DNA of 64,000 nucleotides from Exiguobacterium chiriqhucha RW-2 (GTDB taxonomy: Bacteria; Bacillota; Bacilli; Exiguobacteriales; Exiguobacteriaceae). The notes under the pieces are model-generated. The model did not search any database. It saw only the letters and a list, made by a program, of their open reading frames with translations, and was not told the origin of the DNA. The first letter of the stretch is position 1. Every line of letters begins with the position of its first letter. The position numbers were made by a program, and so were the translations under genes. This document shows positions 23,842 through 32,695 of this stretch, in pieces. The stretch covers positions 372,001 to 436,000 of the forward strand of contig NZ_ATCL01000014.1 of the NCBI RefSeq assembly GCF_000416965.1. The letters are read 5' to 3'.

Positions 23842-25175
23842 ATACTCAAGTAGTGAATGAAAACTTATATCAAGAAATCGTGACAAAACAAGCCAACATT
23901 TCATTGATCGGATTGGGCTATGTAGGGATGCCAATTGCGGTAGCATTTGCAAAAAAAATTAACGTTATCGGGTTTGATATTAGCAGTGAAAAAGTAGAAC
24001 TATACAAAAATGGTATCGATCCAACAAAAGAAGTCGGGAATGAAGCAATCAAGCAAACGACTGTTGAATTCACTTCAAATGAAGAAGATTTAAAAAAAGC
24101 AAAATTCCATATTGTCGCAGTACCTACTCCAGTCAATGCAGACCACACTCCTGACCTTCGTCCGATTCAAGGAGCTAGCCGTACACTTGGGAAAAATTTG
24201 ACTAAGGGATCAATCGTTGTCTATGAATCGACGGTATATCCGGGTGTGACTGAAGACATCTGCGTTCCGATTTTAGAAGAAGAATCGGGTTTGAAATGCG
24301 GGATTGATTTCAAGGTAGGGTATTCACCTGAGCGTATTAATCCTGGCGACACTGTACACCGACTTGAAACGATTATTAAAGTAGTTTCAGGAATGGATGA
24401 AGAATCATTAGATATTATTGCTAAGGTCTATGAGTTAGTAGTCGATGCTGGTGTATATAAAGCCGAGTCAATTAAAGTAGCTGAAGCAGCTAAAGTAATT
24501 GAGAATTCTCAACGTGATATTAATATCGCGTTCATGAATGAATTGTCTATTATTTTTAACAAAATGGATATCGATACAAAAGCAGTTTTAAAAGCGGCGG
24601 GAACAAAATGGAACTTCCTAAACTTTTCTCCAGGTCTCGTGGGAGGACATTGTATTGGCGTAGATCCGTACTATCTCACTTACAAGGCTGAGCAATTAGG
24701 ATACCGTTCTCAAATTATTTTATCTGGTCGTCGTATCAATGACGATATGGGTAAATATGTGGTAGAGAATCTCGTGAAAAGTTTAATTAAATCAAATATT
24801 CCTGTAGCAGGAGCAAAAGTAGCGATTTTAGGATTTACATTTAAAGAAGATTGTCCGGATACACGTAACACACGTGTGATCGACATTGTAGAAGAATTAA
24901 AAGAGTATGGGATTACTCCTGTGATAGCAGACCCAGTAGCAGACGCTGAAGAAGCTCATCATGAATATGGCATTTTCTTCGACTCGATGGAAGATGTGAA
25001 AGATATGGATGCAGTCATTTTAGCAGTGGCCCATAAAGAATTTATGGACTTGTCACATGAAGAAATTTCAAATTGGTTCAATTCGATGAATGAAAAGAAA
25101 GTGCTTCTCGATATTAAAGGTGTCTTGAATCGAAAAGATTATGAAACTAATGAATACAAATACTGGAGACTGTAA
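23838..25175 (+). CDS. UDP-HexNAc 6-dehydrogenase (TviB/WbpO/CapL type)
   Basis: The 445-residue protein oxidises UDP-GlcNAc or UDP-GalNAc to the uronic acid with two NAD+. It has the N-terminal GLGYVGMPIAVAFAKK dinucleotide motif near residue 27, STVYPGVTE near 130, GYSPERINPGD near 160, the central KVIENSQRDINIAFMNE helix, and the catalytic Cys in GLVGGHCIGVDPYYL near 270. Length and motifs fit the Vi-polysaccharide type, distinct from UDP-glucose dehydrogenase. The epimerase gene next to it (TviC type) supports a UDP-GalNAcA product. AAAATTACGGAGG lies before the ATG. Confidence 0.9.
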   Translation: MNTQVVNENLYQEIVTKQANISLIGLGYVGMPIAVAFAKKINVIGFDISSEKVELYKNGIDPTKEVGNEAIKQTTVEFTSNEEDLKKAKFHIVAVPTPVNADHTPDLRPIQGASRTLGKNLTKGSIVVYESTVYPGVTEDICVPILEEESGLKCGIDFKVGYSPERINPGDTVHRLETIIKVVSGMDEESLDIIAKVYELVVDAGVYKAESIKVAEAAKVIENSQRDINIAFMNELSIIFNKMDIDTKAVLKAAGTKWNFLNFSPGLVGGHCIGVDPYYLTYKAEQLGYRSQIILSGRRINDDMGKYVVENLVKSLIKSNIPVAGAKVAILGFTFKEDCPDTRNTRVIDIVEELKEYGITPVIADPVADAEEAHHEYGIFFDSMEDVKDMDAVILAVAHKEFMDLSHEEISNWFNSMNEKKVLLDIKGVLNRKDYETNEYKYWRL

Positions 25176-25186
25176 GGAGTTTATTC

Positions 25187-26161
25187 ATGGGATACGAAAA
25201 CGTTGTATTTGAAGAAGATTCATTATTTTTAGTTACAGGTGGAGCCGGTTTTATCGGCTCTAACCTTTGTGAAGCTATTTTGAATAAGGGGTACCGGGTG
25301 AGATGTCTGGATAATTTATCTACAGGGAACCCAAAACATGTTGAAATGTTTATAAATCATGAGAACTATGAATTTATTGAAGGCGATATTAGAGACTTAG
25401 AGATATGTCTTGATGCATGTAAAGGCGTAGACTTTGTCCTTCATCAAGCTGCTTGGGGAAGTGTTCCTCGTAGTATTGAAATGCCTTTGTTGTACGAAGA
25501 TATTAACATCAAAGGGACGTTAAATATGTTAGAGGCTGCAAGACAAAATAACGTGAAGAAATTTGTCTATGCGTCAAGTTCATCGGTATATGGTGATGAG
25601 CCAACGCTACCAAAAATTGAGGGAAGAGAAGGGAAGGTTCTTTCTCCGTATGCCTTAACTAAAAAGGTAGATGAGGAGTATGCGCGCCTTTACAGTAATC
25701 TATATGAATTAGATACATATGGATTGAGATACTTCAATGTATTTGGACGGCGCCAAAATCCGGAAGGTGCATATGCTGCTGTAATTCCGAAATTTCTAAA
25801 GCAATTGTTGAATGACGAAGCACCTTCTATAAATGGAGATGGTAAGCAAAGTCGTGACTTCACTTACATCGAGAATGTTATCGAAGCCAATTTAAAAGCT
25901 TGTCAAACATCAAGTGAATTTGCAGGTAATGCCTACAATGTAGCGTTTGGCGGCCAAGAGTATTTAATTGATGTTTATCACATGTTAACGGAATCGCTTG
26001 ATAAAAAGATAGATCCGATTTATTTACCTGAGAGAGCCGGGGATATTAAGCATAGTAATGCAGACATTTCTAAAGCACGAGCAGAAATGGATTATAAACC
26101 AGAATATAGTTTTGAGCAGGGGATTTTGGAAGCTATTGAATGGTATAAGGAGAACTTATGA
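25187..26161 (+). CDS. UDP-HexNAc(A) 4-epimerase (TviC/WbpP type)
   Basis: This 324-residue extended SDR begins with an extra N-terminal segment (about 13 residues), then VTGGAGFIGSNLCEA, LHQAAWGSVPRSIE near 85, YASSSSVYGD near 128, the catalytic SPYALTKKVDE (Tyr about 152, Lys about 156) and NVFGRRQNPEGAYAAVIP near 185. That last segment and the N-terminal extension match the WbpP/TviC group, which epimerises UDP-GlcNAc(A) to UDP-GalNAc(A). It follows the dehydrogenase by 11 bases, and the next glycosyltransferase overlaps by four bases. Confidence 0.88.
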   Translation: MGYENVVFEEDSLFLVTGGAGFIGSNLCEAILNKGYRVRCLDNLSTGNPKHVEMFINHENYEFIEGDIRDLEICLDACKGVDFVLHQAAWGSVPRSIEMPLLYEDINIKGTLNMLEAARQNNVKKFVYASSSSVYGDEPTLPKIEGREGKVLSPYALTKKVDEEYARLYSNLYELDTYGLRYFNVFGRRQNPEGAYAAVIPKFLKQLLNDEAPSINGDGKQSRDFTYIENVIEANLKACQTSSEFAGNAYNVAFGGQEYLIDVYHMLTESLDKKIDPIYLPERAGDIKHSNADISKARAEMDYKPEYSFEQGILEAIEWYKENL

Positions 26162-27381
26162 TGGGAAGTCATTCTAAAAAGAATATAGTTTTACTAATTC
26201 CCCAACTTAGACATGGGGGGGCCGAGAGAGTTGTTTCAAGACTCTCTTTCTTATTAACTGAAGATTTTAATATTAAAGTGGTCGTTTTTGACGATTCAAT
26301 AGTAACGTATAAAGTAGGTTGTGAAGTTATTTCGTTAGGTGTACCTTCATCTTCGGAGAATAACGTATTTTCTAAAGCATTAAATGTAATAAAAAGAGTG
26401 TTAAAATATAAAAAAATTAAACGGGATAATAACATTGATATTACTTATAGCTTTGGTGATACAGCTAATATTGTGAATATTTTTAGTAAAGGCGAAGATA
26501 AAAAATTAATCTCAATTAGAGGCTATAAGAGAATCCGAACAGGAAAAACACTTATTGATCGTTTATTATTGAAACCTATTTCTGTATACATTTGCAACAA
26601 GGCCGACAAAGTTGTTTCTGTATCAGAACTCATTACTCAAACTCTAATTAAAGAGTACAATCTTCCGTCAGAGAAAGTTTATACAATTCATAATGGATAT
26701 GACCTAGATACTATTAGAGAATTATCTCAAGAATCTCTAAATGAAGCAGAAGAGAAAATCTTTGAAAAGAAAAATGTGATTATTAGTGCAGGTACTTTTC
26801 GTCATGAAAAGGGTTATTGGCACCTTTTAAAAGCATTTTCAATTGTACTTAACAAAAAAGAAGACATGCTATTGGTTATTTTGGGAACCGATTTTAACAA
26901 TAACAAAGAAAAAGTTTTAAACTTAGCGAAACAATTAAAAATTGAACAATCAATAGTTTTTTTAGGCTACAAAGAAAATCCATATAAATACTTTAGTAAA
27001 AGTAATATGTACGTACTTTCTTCAGTCTTTGAAGGATTTCCGAATGCTTTAGTGGAGGCGATGTCATGCGGTCTCCCGGTTGTTGCTGCTGATTGTCCTT
27101 CAGGACCAAGAGAAATTTTATCGTCAACGTTTAATATCAATGAAGAATTTAAAGGAATAAAATATTCGGAATTTGGGATTTTGACTCAAAGAATGAGTGC
27201 AAAAGAAAACTATGAACCAAACATATTAGAAAAGGATGATATTCATTTAGCAGAAGGAATTATTGAACTACTAGATGAAAAAAATAGACAAGAGTTTTCA
27301 AAAAAGTCCCTTCAAAGATCAAACGATTTTGGCTATTCTACATGGTTATTAAAACAAAAAGATATATTATCTTTTAAGTGA
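26158..27381 (+). CDS. GT4 family glycosyltransferase (PglH/PglJ-like)
   Basis: The 407-residue GT-B enzyme begins NIVLLIPQLRHGGAERVVSRL, the GGAE start typical of GalNAc/GalNAcA transferases of the PglH/PglJ kind, and has FRHEKGYWHLLKAF near 220 and VFEGFPNALVEAMSCGLPVVAADCPSGPREI with E-x7-E near 290-320. It may add GalNAcA. Base composition drops sharply here: the gene is rich in AAA, AAT and TTA codons, unlike the GC-richer core of the window. It overlaps the epimerase stop (ATGA); a second ATG follows the first directly. Confidence 0.85.
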   Translation: MMGSHSKKNIVLLIPQLRHGGAERVVSRLSFLLTEDFNIKVVVFDDSIVTYKVGCEVISLGVPSSSENNVFSKALNVIKRVLKYKKIKRDNNIDITYSFGDTANIVNIFSKGEDKKLISIRGYKRIRTGKTLIDRLLLKPISVYICNKADKVVSVSELITQTLIKEYNLPSEKVYTIHNGYDLDTIRELSQESLNEAEEKIFEKKNVIISAGTFRHEKGYWHLLKAFSIVLNKKEDMLLVILGTDFNNNKEKVLNLAKQLKIEQSIVFLGYKENPYKYFSKSNMYVLSSVFEGFPNALVEAMSCGLPVVAADCPSGPREILSSTFNINEEFKGIKYSEFGILTQRMSAKENYEPNILEKDDIHLAEGIIELLDEKNRQEFSKKSLQRSNDFGYSTWLLKQKDILSFK

Positions 27382-27393
27382 GGTAGATAATAA

Positions 27394-27909
27394 ATGATAC
27401 TAAAAAAAATAAAAAATTATGTATTTACTAAAAAGAATCTTAAGGTAGGAAAAGGTACCAGGATTTTAACTAGTATTAATAACTTTGGATCGGAACCATA
27501 CTTAGTTACAATCGGATCGAACTGCACTATCACTTCAGGTGTAAAGTTTATTACTCATGATGCTTCTATTGGAACTGTATTAAATTATAAAAAAATCAAT
27601 CGGATAGTTGGCGAAGAAAAATATGAATTGATGGCAAAGATTGAAGTTGGCGATAATTGTATGATTGGTGTTAATTCGATTATTTTACCAGGCGTTAAAA
27701 TTGGACCTAATAGCATCGTAGGAGCTGGATCAGTAGTTACTAAAGACGTTCCTCCTGGAACTATAGTGGGAGGAAATCCTGCTAAAGTAATTAGCACTCT
27801 TGATGAGTACTTTGAAAAAATTGATGCTAAAAAAATTCTGATTTCAAATATAAAGAAATATGATGAAAGAAAAGATGAGATCATGAGTAAAGTGAAGGAC
27901 AGAGCGTAA
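27394..27909 (+). CDS. Left-handed beta-helix O-acetyltransferase
   Basis: The 171-residue protein has hexapeptide repeats ([31 protein letters not shown]) ending in [17 protein letters not shown], the usual end of maltose/serine acetyltransferase-like enzymes that transfer acetyl from acetyl-CoA to a sugar. The catalytic His is likely in [10 protein letters not shown] near residue 51. It probably decorates the repeat unit, either on the nucleotide sugar or on the lipid-linked glycan. It sits 12 bases after the glycosyltransferase, and a GAGGTAG stands before the ATG. AT-rich like its neighbours. Confidence 0.85.
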   Translation: MILKKIKNYVFTKKNLKVGKGTRILTSINNFGSEPYLVTIGSNCTITSGVKFITHDASIGTVLNYKKINRIVGEEKYELMAKIEVGDNCMIGVNSIILPGVKIGPNSIVGAGSVVTKDVPPGTIVGGNPAKVISTLDEYFEKIDAKKILISNIKKYDERKDEIMSKVKDRA

Positions 27910-27951
27910 GTAGATAACCAGATCTGTGTGAAAGAAATGAGGTAAATTTAG

Positions 27952-29196
27952 ATGTCTATTATTTTTTACATAGTGTGTATACTTGGATTTATATATTTTT
28001 TTATTAATAAACGAACTTTTGATTTTTTTTCAATTGCTTATGTTTCTTCAATGGTCTATTTTTTACCAGGTTTCTTTGGCACAACCTTTCTTCCTGGGTG
28101 GATTATAACTGACTTATTAATGGAAACGTACTTCATTATGTGCTTAATACCTGTGTCAATTGTTATAACTGCTATAATTTACGACTACTATCACATAAGT
28201 GACGAGCACCTAATTAAATATGATTTTCAGAACTCCGAGTATACTTATATTATGATAAATATCATTACGATAGTTAGCTTTATAATGATGATGTTAACGA
28301 TGGGTAGTAGCTTATTTTTAGCAGATAAAAAAGAAATGATGTTAGAAATAAACTCTTGGTCTAAAATATGGGAAAATGCTGTTTGTATTGGGATAGTATT
28401 AGCCTATTTAAATAATAATAAAAAATCATTTTTGGTTTATTTAGCAATGATTGCTTTTATCATATACACGGGAGATCGGACGATTCCTGCAATTGCGTTA
28501 ATTTCTATTATGACTATAGTTTTTAATTCTCAAGGAAAACAAAGTATTTTGTTCAAACGATTTAAATTAGTTTCGATAAGTGTACTATTTGCTTTGTTCT
28601 TCTTTGTGTATAAATATTTGTATATTCATATAAAATTAAAAATGTGGACAGAAGTATTCGAAAAGCTTACTAATCCTTACTTCTATCTTGAAACGGTAAA
28701 GTTTTCAGAACCATTTGCTATTCAAACTATTTTAAATGAAACTATAAAACATGATTTTTACGTAGGAATGGGTCATTTCACAGGATTATTAAATCAGCTC
28801 GTTCCATTCGGTAATAGATTAGGTGCAACTAGCGTTACATTTAACAATTTGTTCCAACAGCAACTATTTCCTGAGGTGACTTATGGGATGGGGAGCAACA
28901 TTTGGGCTGAAATGTTATCAGCAGGTGGATGGGGTTTGCTATTTATCTTCGTGCTTCTGTTTAATATGGTTTTGTATGTAGGGAACGGTTTATTTAGAAA
29001 ATCGTATGGTAATTTTAGAGTACTAATGGTGATCCTACTAAGTTTTTGGTCATTTTATATCCATAGAAGTAGTTTAGAATATACCATCAATTTAAATAAA
29101 AGGATTATTCTATTACTGTTAATTAGTTATATGTTTTCTGCATTAGTAGGCTATGCTTCAAAGAACAAAACTTACAATAAGTTGGTTAAGTCATGA
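27952..29196 (+). CDS. Wzy-like O-antigen/polysaccharide polymerase
   Basis: This 414-residue protein has about 11 hydrophobic segments and one longer extracytoplasmic loop (about residues 230-310, with QTILNETIKHDF and LVPFGNRLG), the layout of oligosaccharide repeat-unit polymerases. These proteins join lipid-linked repeats outside the membrane and are very divergent, so assignment rests on topology and position between a transferase block and the flippase. It overlaps the flippase gene by four bases. Codon use is strongly AT-rich (about 30 percent GC by eye), pointing to horizontal origin. Confidence 0.75.
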   Translation: MSIIFYIVCILGFIYFFINKRTFDFFSIAYVSSMVYFLPGFFGTTFLPGWIITDLLMETYFIMCLIPVSIVITAIIYDYYHISDEHLIKYDFQNSEYTYIMINIITIVSFIMMMLTMGSSLFLADKKEMMLEINSWSKIWENAVCIGIVLAYLNNNKKSFLVYLAMIAFIIYTGDRTIPAIALISIMTIVFNSQGKQSILFKRFKLVSISVLFALFFFVYKYLYIHIKLKMWTEVFEKLTNPYFYLETVKFSEPFAIQTILNETIKHDFYVGMGHFTGLLNQLVPFGNRLGATSVTFNNLFQQQLFPEVTYGMGSNIWAEMLSAGGWGLLFIFVLLFNMVLYVGNGLFRKSYGNFRVLMVILLSFWSFYIHRSSLEYTINLNKRIILLLLISYMFSALVGYASKNKTYNKLVKS

Positions 29197-30707
29197 GGAA
29201 AATCGCATTAATTTTAATGTTAATATCTATCGCTTCTCAAATAACAGGTTTTTTTAGAGAGCTTGCGCTATCTTATTTTTATGGCGCTTCAAATATAAGT
29301 GATGCTTATTTAATCTCTTTAACAATACCGATGGTTATATTCGCCTTTATTGGAAAATCTTTGTCCACTAGTTTTATACCGATATACGCAAGTATTGAAA
29401 ATGACATAGGTGAAAAAAAAGCCGTAAAATTCACTCGGAATTTAATTTCACACCTTTTACTAATTATGACTTTGATTGTGGTAATTAGTTATGTGTTCAC
29501 ACCCCAGATTATTAAACTATTTGCTTCAGGTTTTGATAATCCTACTACCGAAATAGCAATTGAATTTTCAAGAATAACAATTTTTGGGATTTATTCAATG
29601 ATGATGGTTAATATCCTTACTGCTTTACTACAGTATAAAAATTATTATCTCGTACCAGCATTAACGGGAATAGTAATGAATACAGTTGTAATTTTTTCAA
29701 TATACCTCAGTTGGTTTTATCAAGAATTGATGATTTTGTCTATTGGGACATTAATATCAATGATTGCTCAGTTATTCCTGTTGACCCCATTGATGAAAAA
29801 AATAAGTTTCAAACTAAACTTATACTATGAAAAAAATGATCAAAATCTTAAAGAAATGATTTATTTATCTATCCCAGTAATCATAGGAGTATCAGTTAAC
29901 GAAATTAATGTATTGGTTGACCGAACTATAGCATCAAGTGTTGCCGTAGGTGGGATATCAGCGCTAAATTACGCTAATAAACTTAATGGATTTATTTATG
30001 GGATTTTTGTGTTTTCAATTGCAACAGTACTTTATCCAACTATTATAAAAAAAATCAATCAGGGTGATCAGGAAGGCTTTCTAAAGTCTTTTCGCGAGGC
30101 GACAATCGGAGTACTGTTATTTGTTTTACCAGCGACAGTTGGGTTAATGGTACTCTCCGAGCCTATTATAAAATTGTTGTACGGACGTGGAGCTTTTGAT
30201 CAAGAGGCCTTAACCTTAACGAGTTCTGCATTGTTTTTTTATTCGTTTGGTATTGTCGGTGTATCCTTGCGGCTAATAATTTCAAGAATATATTATGCTT
30301 TGAAAGATACAAAAACACCAATGTTGAACGCTACCTATGGGATGATAATTAATATTGTACTTAATATAATTTTATCGGAGTATTTAGGCATTGGAGGTCT
30401 TGCGCTTGCCACCTCTATAGCGGCCATTATTACGACAACGCTACTATTTATTAGTTTAAGAAAAAAAATTGGTCCTTTAGGAATGAAGTCTATTTTTATT
30501 TCATTCATGAAAATTTTATTGGCCTCATCATTTATGGGAATGTTTGCAAAACAAAGTTATATATATTTCAATAGTTTTTTATCTGGGAATACATCTCTTT
30601 TAATATCAATAGTAATTGCAACTTTATTTTATGGTGTTTTAATTCTTTTATTGAAAATAAAAGATGTCGAAATTTTATTGAATGCAATAAAAGAAAAAAT
30701 GAAATAG
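29193..30707 (+). CDS. MurJ/Wzx-like lipid-linked oligosaccharide flippase
   Basis: The 504-residue protein has about 14 hydrophobic segments and MVF-family features: SQITGFFRELALSYFYGAS near the N-terminus, FIPIYASIENDIGEKKA near 65 and KLLYGRGAFDQEALTLTSSALFFYS near 325. The MurJ family moves lipid II; members in polysaccharide loci are thought to flip repeat units, replacing a conventional Wzx. As no other flippase is present in the locus, it is the best candidate for exporting this repeat. It is the last gene of the locus, with a terminator about 155 bases on. Confidence 0.85.
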   Translation: MRKIALILMLISIASQITGFFRELALSYFYGASNISDAYLISLTIPMVIFAFIGKSLSTSFIPIYASIENDIGEKKAVKFTRNLISHLLLIMTLIVVISYVFTPQIIKLFASGFDNPTTEIAIEFSRITIFGIYSMMMVNILTALLQYKNYYLVPALTGIVMNTVVIFSIYLSWFYQELMILSIGTLISMIAQLFLLTPLMKKISFKLNLYYEKNDQNLKEMIYLSIPVIIGVSVNEINVLVDRTIASSVAVGGISALNYANKLNGFIYGIFVFSIATVLYPTIIKKINQGDQEGFLKSFREATIGVLLFVLPATVGLMVLSEPIIKLLYGRGAFDQEALTLTSSALFFYSFGIVGVSLRLIISRIYYALKDTKTPMLNATYGMIINIVLNIILSEYLGIGGLALATSIAAIITTTLLFISLRKKIGPLGMKSIFISFMKILLASSFMGMFAKQSYIYFNSFLSGNTSLLISIVIATLFYGVLILLLKIKDVEILLNAIKEKMK

Positions 30708-30861
30708 AAAACTATATTATTGTTCACATTATGGAGCAGTTTAGTGTAGAAGTGATGTAGTCTTTCAGCAAGCGGAAAGTGTTAGAGAGGTTTAAAAAGA
30801 TCTATAGTCTATATCTCGAATTGTTGTCTAACTAAAAAAATTGATTTTCATTGCTCAATTT
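30708..30861. other. Spacer after the flippase gene, no feature seen
   Basis: This short AT-rich stretch holds no supported ORF, promoter or repeat. It separates the end of the polysaccharide locus from the shared terminator. Confidence 0.4.
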
Positions 30862-30906
30862 AAAAAGGCGTATGTCCTGACTATTGTCAGAATGACGCCT
30901 TTTTCT
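30862..30906. terminator. Bidirectional terminator, polysaccharide locus and recombinase
   Basis: AAAAAGGCGT and ACGCCTTTTT pair, with an inner CTGAC/GTCAG stem. T-runs are present on both strands, so it closes the rightward locus and the leftward recombinase gene. Confidence 0.8.
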
Positions 30907-30908
30907 TT

Positions 30909-31817
30909 TCAGTTTTTTAATTGGATGAGTCTATTCTTTGCATTTAAGACTTCGATCGTCTCTTGTTTTTGTTCCTTGGAAATATGCAGATACAACTCGG
31001 TAGTCTCGGTGGATGCGTGGCCTAGCAAACGACTGATTTTAGTGATATTGACACCTGCGTTATGCAACTCCGTCGCAAAACTGTGTCGAAGAACGTGGCT
31101 CGTGATTCCAAAGCCGAGCTGTTCGTTCGACACTTTCTGCAAATACTCGTTCACGTAGTTCGCACGGACTTTCGTACCACGCGGCATGATAAACAAATAA
31201 GGAGACTCTGCATCAGTCTTTGGCCGCTCGCATTGAATGTAACGAAGCAATGCGTCACGCAAACGATCACTCATCGGTACTTCCCGCATCTTGTTGCCCT
31301 TCCCATGCCGGATGACAAGCTCATTCGTATCAAACGCGACATCTTCAATCGTTAAATTTAGCGTCTCGCTGATTCGAAAACCTGCATCGCAACCAATCAT
31401 ATAAATGTTATATAGGGTCGCGTTGTCGGCATGATATAAGATTTGATGCAGCTGTTCACGGCTCAGGATAATGGACTGTCGTCTTGCCTCTGCGCCAGAC
31501 ACGTTGACCTGTGCGAACGGATTGCGTGTAATCCATCCTTTCTCGACCGAATAAGCCATGAATGTTTTGAGCACACTTACATATTTCTTAATCGTATTGA
31601 ACGCTCGCTCACAGTCAACGAGTTCATCTCGATACGCATAGGCGTGGGCGGTTTCGTCCACGTCTTTTAATAAGGTCACGTTCGCCTCGTCCATCATGTT
31701 CTCAAATCGACGTAAGGTATTTCGATATGTTTTCACGGTGTCTTGCGATTTACGTTGTCTGAACTCCACATCCTCTAAATAAATGGAGATGGCCTCTTCG
31801 ATTGTCATGCATTCCAT
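30909..31817 (-). CDS. Tyrosine recombinase (phage integrase family)
   Basis: The 302-residue protein has an N-terminal SAM-like core-binding domain (about residues 5-90) and a C-terminal catalytic domain with the full tyrosine-recombinase set: Arg in CDAGFRISETLNL, Lys in HGKGNKMREVP, His-x-x-Arg in SHVLRHSFATELH, His in LLGHASTETTELY and the Tyr nucleophile near residue 276. It is XerC/D-sized, without a phage-type arm-binding domain. The ATG at 31817 uses the AAGGAG inside the end of the sigma-like gene, giving translational coupling. It may act on the inverted repeats at 32328-32462; that is inference. Confidence 0.9.
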   Translation of the reverse strand: MECMTIEEAISIYLEDVEFRQRKSQDTVKTYRNTLRRFENMMDEANVTLLKDVDETAHAYAYRDELVDCERAFNTIKKYVSVLKTFMAYSVEKGWITRNPFAQVNVSGAEARRQSIILSREQLHQILYHADNATLYNIYMIGCDAGFRISETLNLTIEDVAFDTNELVIRHGKGNKMREVPMSDRLRDALLRYIQCERPKTDAESPYLFIMPRGTKVRANYVNEYLQKVSNEQLGFGITSHVLRHSFATELHNAGVNITKISRLLGHASTETTELYLHISKEQKQETIEVLNAKNRLIQLKN

Positions 31818-31822
31818 GTTCT

Positions 31823-32275
31823 TCACTCCTTCGAATAGATGTCTTCTCTCAGTTCACGTTGAACGTCTGCCTTGTAAGCCCGCAATCGGCTCGCGGAATA
31901 GGTCAGCGTCTGTTCGGTCCCATCAATCAGGTGACAGAGAAGTTCGAAGTGGCGTGATGACAGTTTCACTCGTTGTTCATCAAGCCAGTCGAACAGATGG
32001 CGCTCGGACGTCATACATTGTTCTGGAATCCGTTCGGCTACGACTTCATGTTTCAAGTGGCGAGCATTCTTTTGTTGATGATTCAAGATGGCCCCGCGGA
32101 CTCGTTGGAAGCAGTACGTCTTTGATAACGTGCACCCCCGATTCAATGCTTCCCACAAAGCGATGCGTGCGATTTGGGCACAGTCTTCTTGTTCATTCGG
32201 GTGGATGTTCAAGTGTCGGACGACATAATGGATCATCGGCTCCCACTCATGGATTTGTTCATCAATTGTTTTCAT
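31823..32275 (-). CDS. Sigma-70-like protein coupled to the recombinase
   Basis: This 150-residue protein looks like a small alternative sigma factor. The N-terminal half has a region-2 pattern (MIHYVVRHLNIHPNEQEDCAQ, then IARIALWEAL; residues about 14-43), followed by FQRVRGAILNHQQ near 56. The C-terminal part (LSSRHFELLCHLIDGTEQTLT near 107) resembles region 4, though the helix-turn-helix is degenerate. Sigma factors of this size exist in the SigH/ComX-like group of Firmicutes. It could instead be a DNA-binding partner of the recombinase. Its stop codon lies in the recombinase ribosome site region. The ribosome site before its own ATG is weak. Confidence 0.55.
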   Translation of the reverse strand: MKTIDEQIHEWEPMIHYVVRHLNIHPNEQEDCAQIARIALWEALNRGCTLSKTYCFQRVRGAILNHQQKNARHLKHEVVAERIPEQCMTSERHLFDWLDEQRVKLSSRHFELLCHLIDGTEQTLTYSASRLRAYKADVQRELREDIYSKE

Positions 32276-32327
32276 CGGTCGATTCTTTTCCGAGCGCTCT
32301 GCGTAATTCCTAGGTTAGACCGAGTAT

Positions 32328-32462
32328 AAACGCTATTCCCCCCGTCACACCATTGCCCTTATCACACATAAGCCCGGGGATATCTCCGATAATATAGGGC
32401 GTAAGGTGACAGAGGCGTAAGACAACGGCGGCACAACGACTGAAAAGGGGGGAATAGCGTTT
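32328..32462. repeat. 135-bp element bounded by perfect 16-bp inverted repeats
   Basis: AAACGCTATTCCCCCC at 32328-32343 is repeated exactly in inverted form at 32447-32462, with 103 bases between. Inside, 32344-32362 and 32392-32410 are imperfectly complementary (both ends GTCAC/GTGAC), and GGCGTAAG occurs twice in direct repeat (32398 and 32414, 16 bases apart). It lies 53 bases upstream of the sigma-like/recombinase pair. No direct target duplication is seen. Candidates are an invertible control switch, a recombination or attachment site, or a regulatory cruciform. Confidence 0.7.
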
Positions 32463-32654
32463 CCTTCCTTGTGATAGAAGAATAGAGGGGGATATTGACT
32501 CGGGATTTATCAAACAAGCTATGAAAGAATGAGCAGTACTTTGATGATCACCTTCACTGAGTTCTCACAAGTGATTCAAGGATCGCATCGTCTCTACCGA
32601 GAAGGATTAATTTGTCAAATTAGTTCAGTCACCCCATGACCGGTTTCTCCGACA

Positions 32655-32663
32655 TGCTATACT
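32655..32663 (+). promoter_or_regulatory. Extended -10 promoter of the ROK regulator gene
   Basis: TGCTATACT (TGn plus TATACT) lies 33 bases before the ATG. No good -35 is present. Confidence 0.45.
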
Positions 32664-32695
32664 AAGAAAAAAGCAAAGAAATGGGTGGAACAGTT

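Larger units (their letters stand above)
32276..32695. other. Non-coding region between sigma-like gene and ROK regulator
   Basis: This 420-base space holds the inverted-repeat element and an extended -10 promoter for the ROK gene. A 36-codon frame at 32529-32639 has no ribosome site and is not called. Confidence 0.5.

Noticed and set aside
32344-32446. Promoter inside the inverted-repeat element
   Set aside because: TATATT and TAATAT-like sequences occur on both strands, but none has an acceptable -35 at 16-18 bases, so no promoter is called.
32529-32639. 36-codon open frame upstream of the ROK gene
   Set aside because: No ribosome site precedes its ATG and nothing in the product is recognisable. 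It could be a gene fragment, but a short frame of this length is expected by chance.
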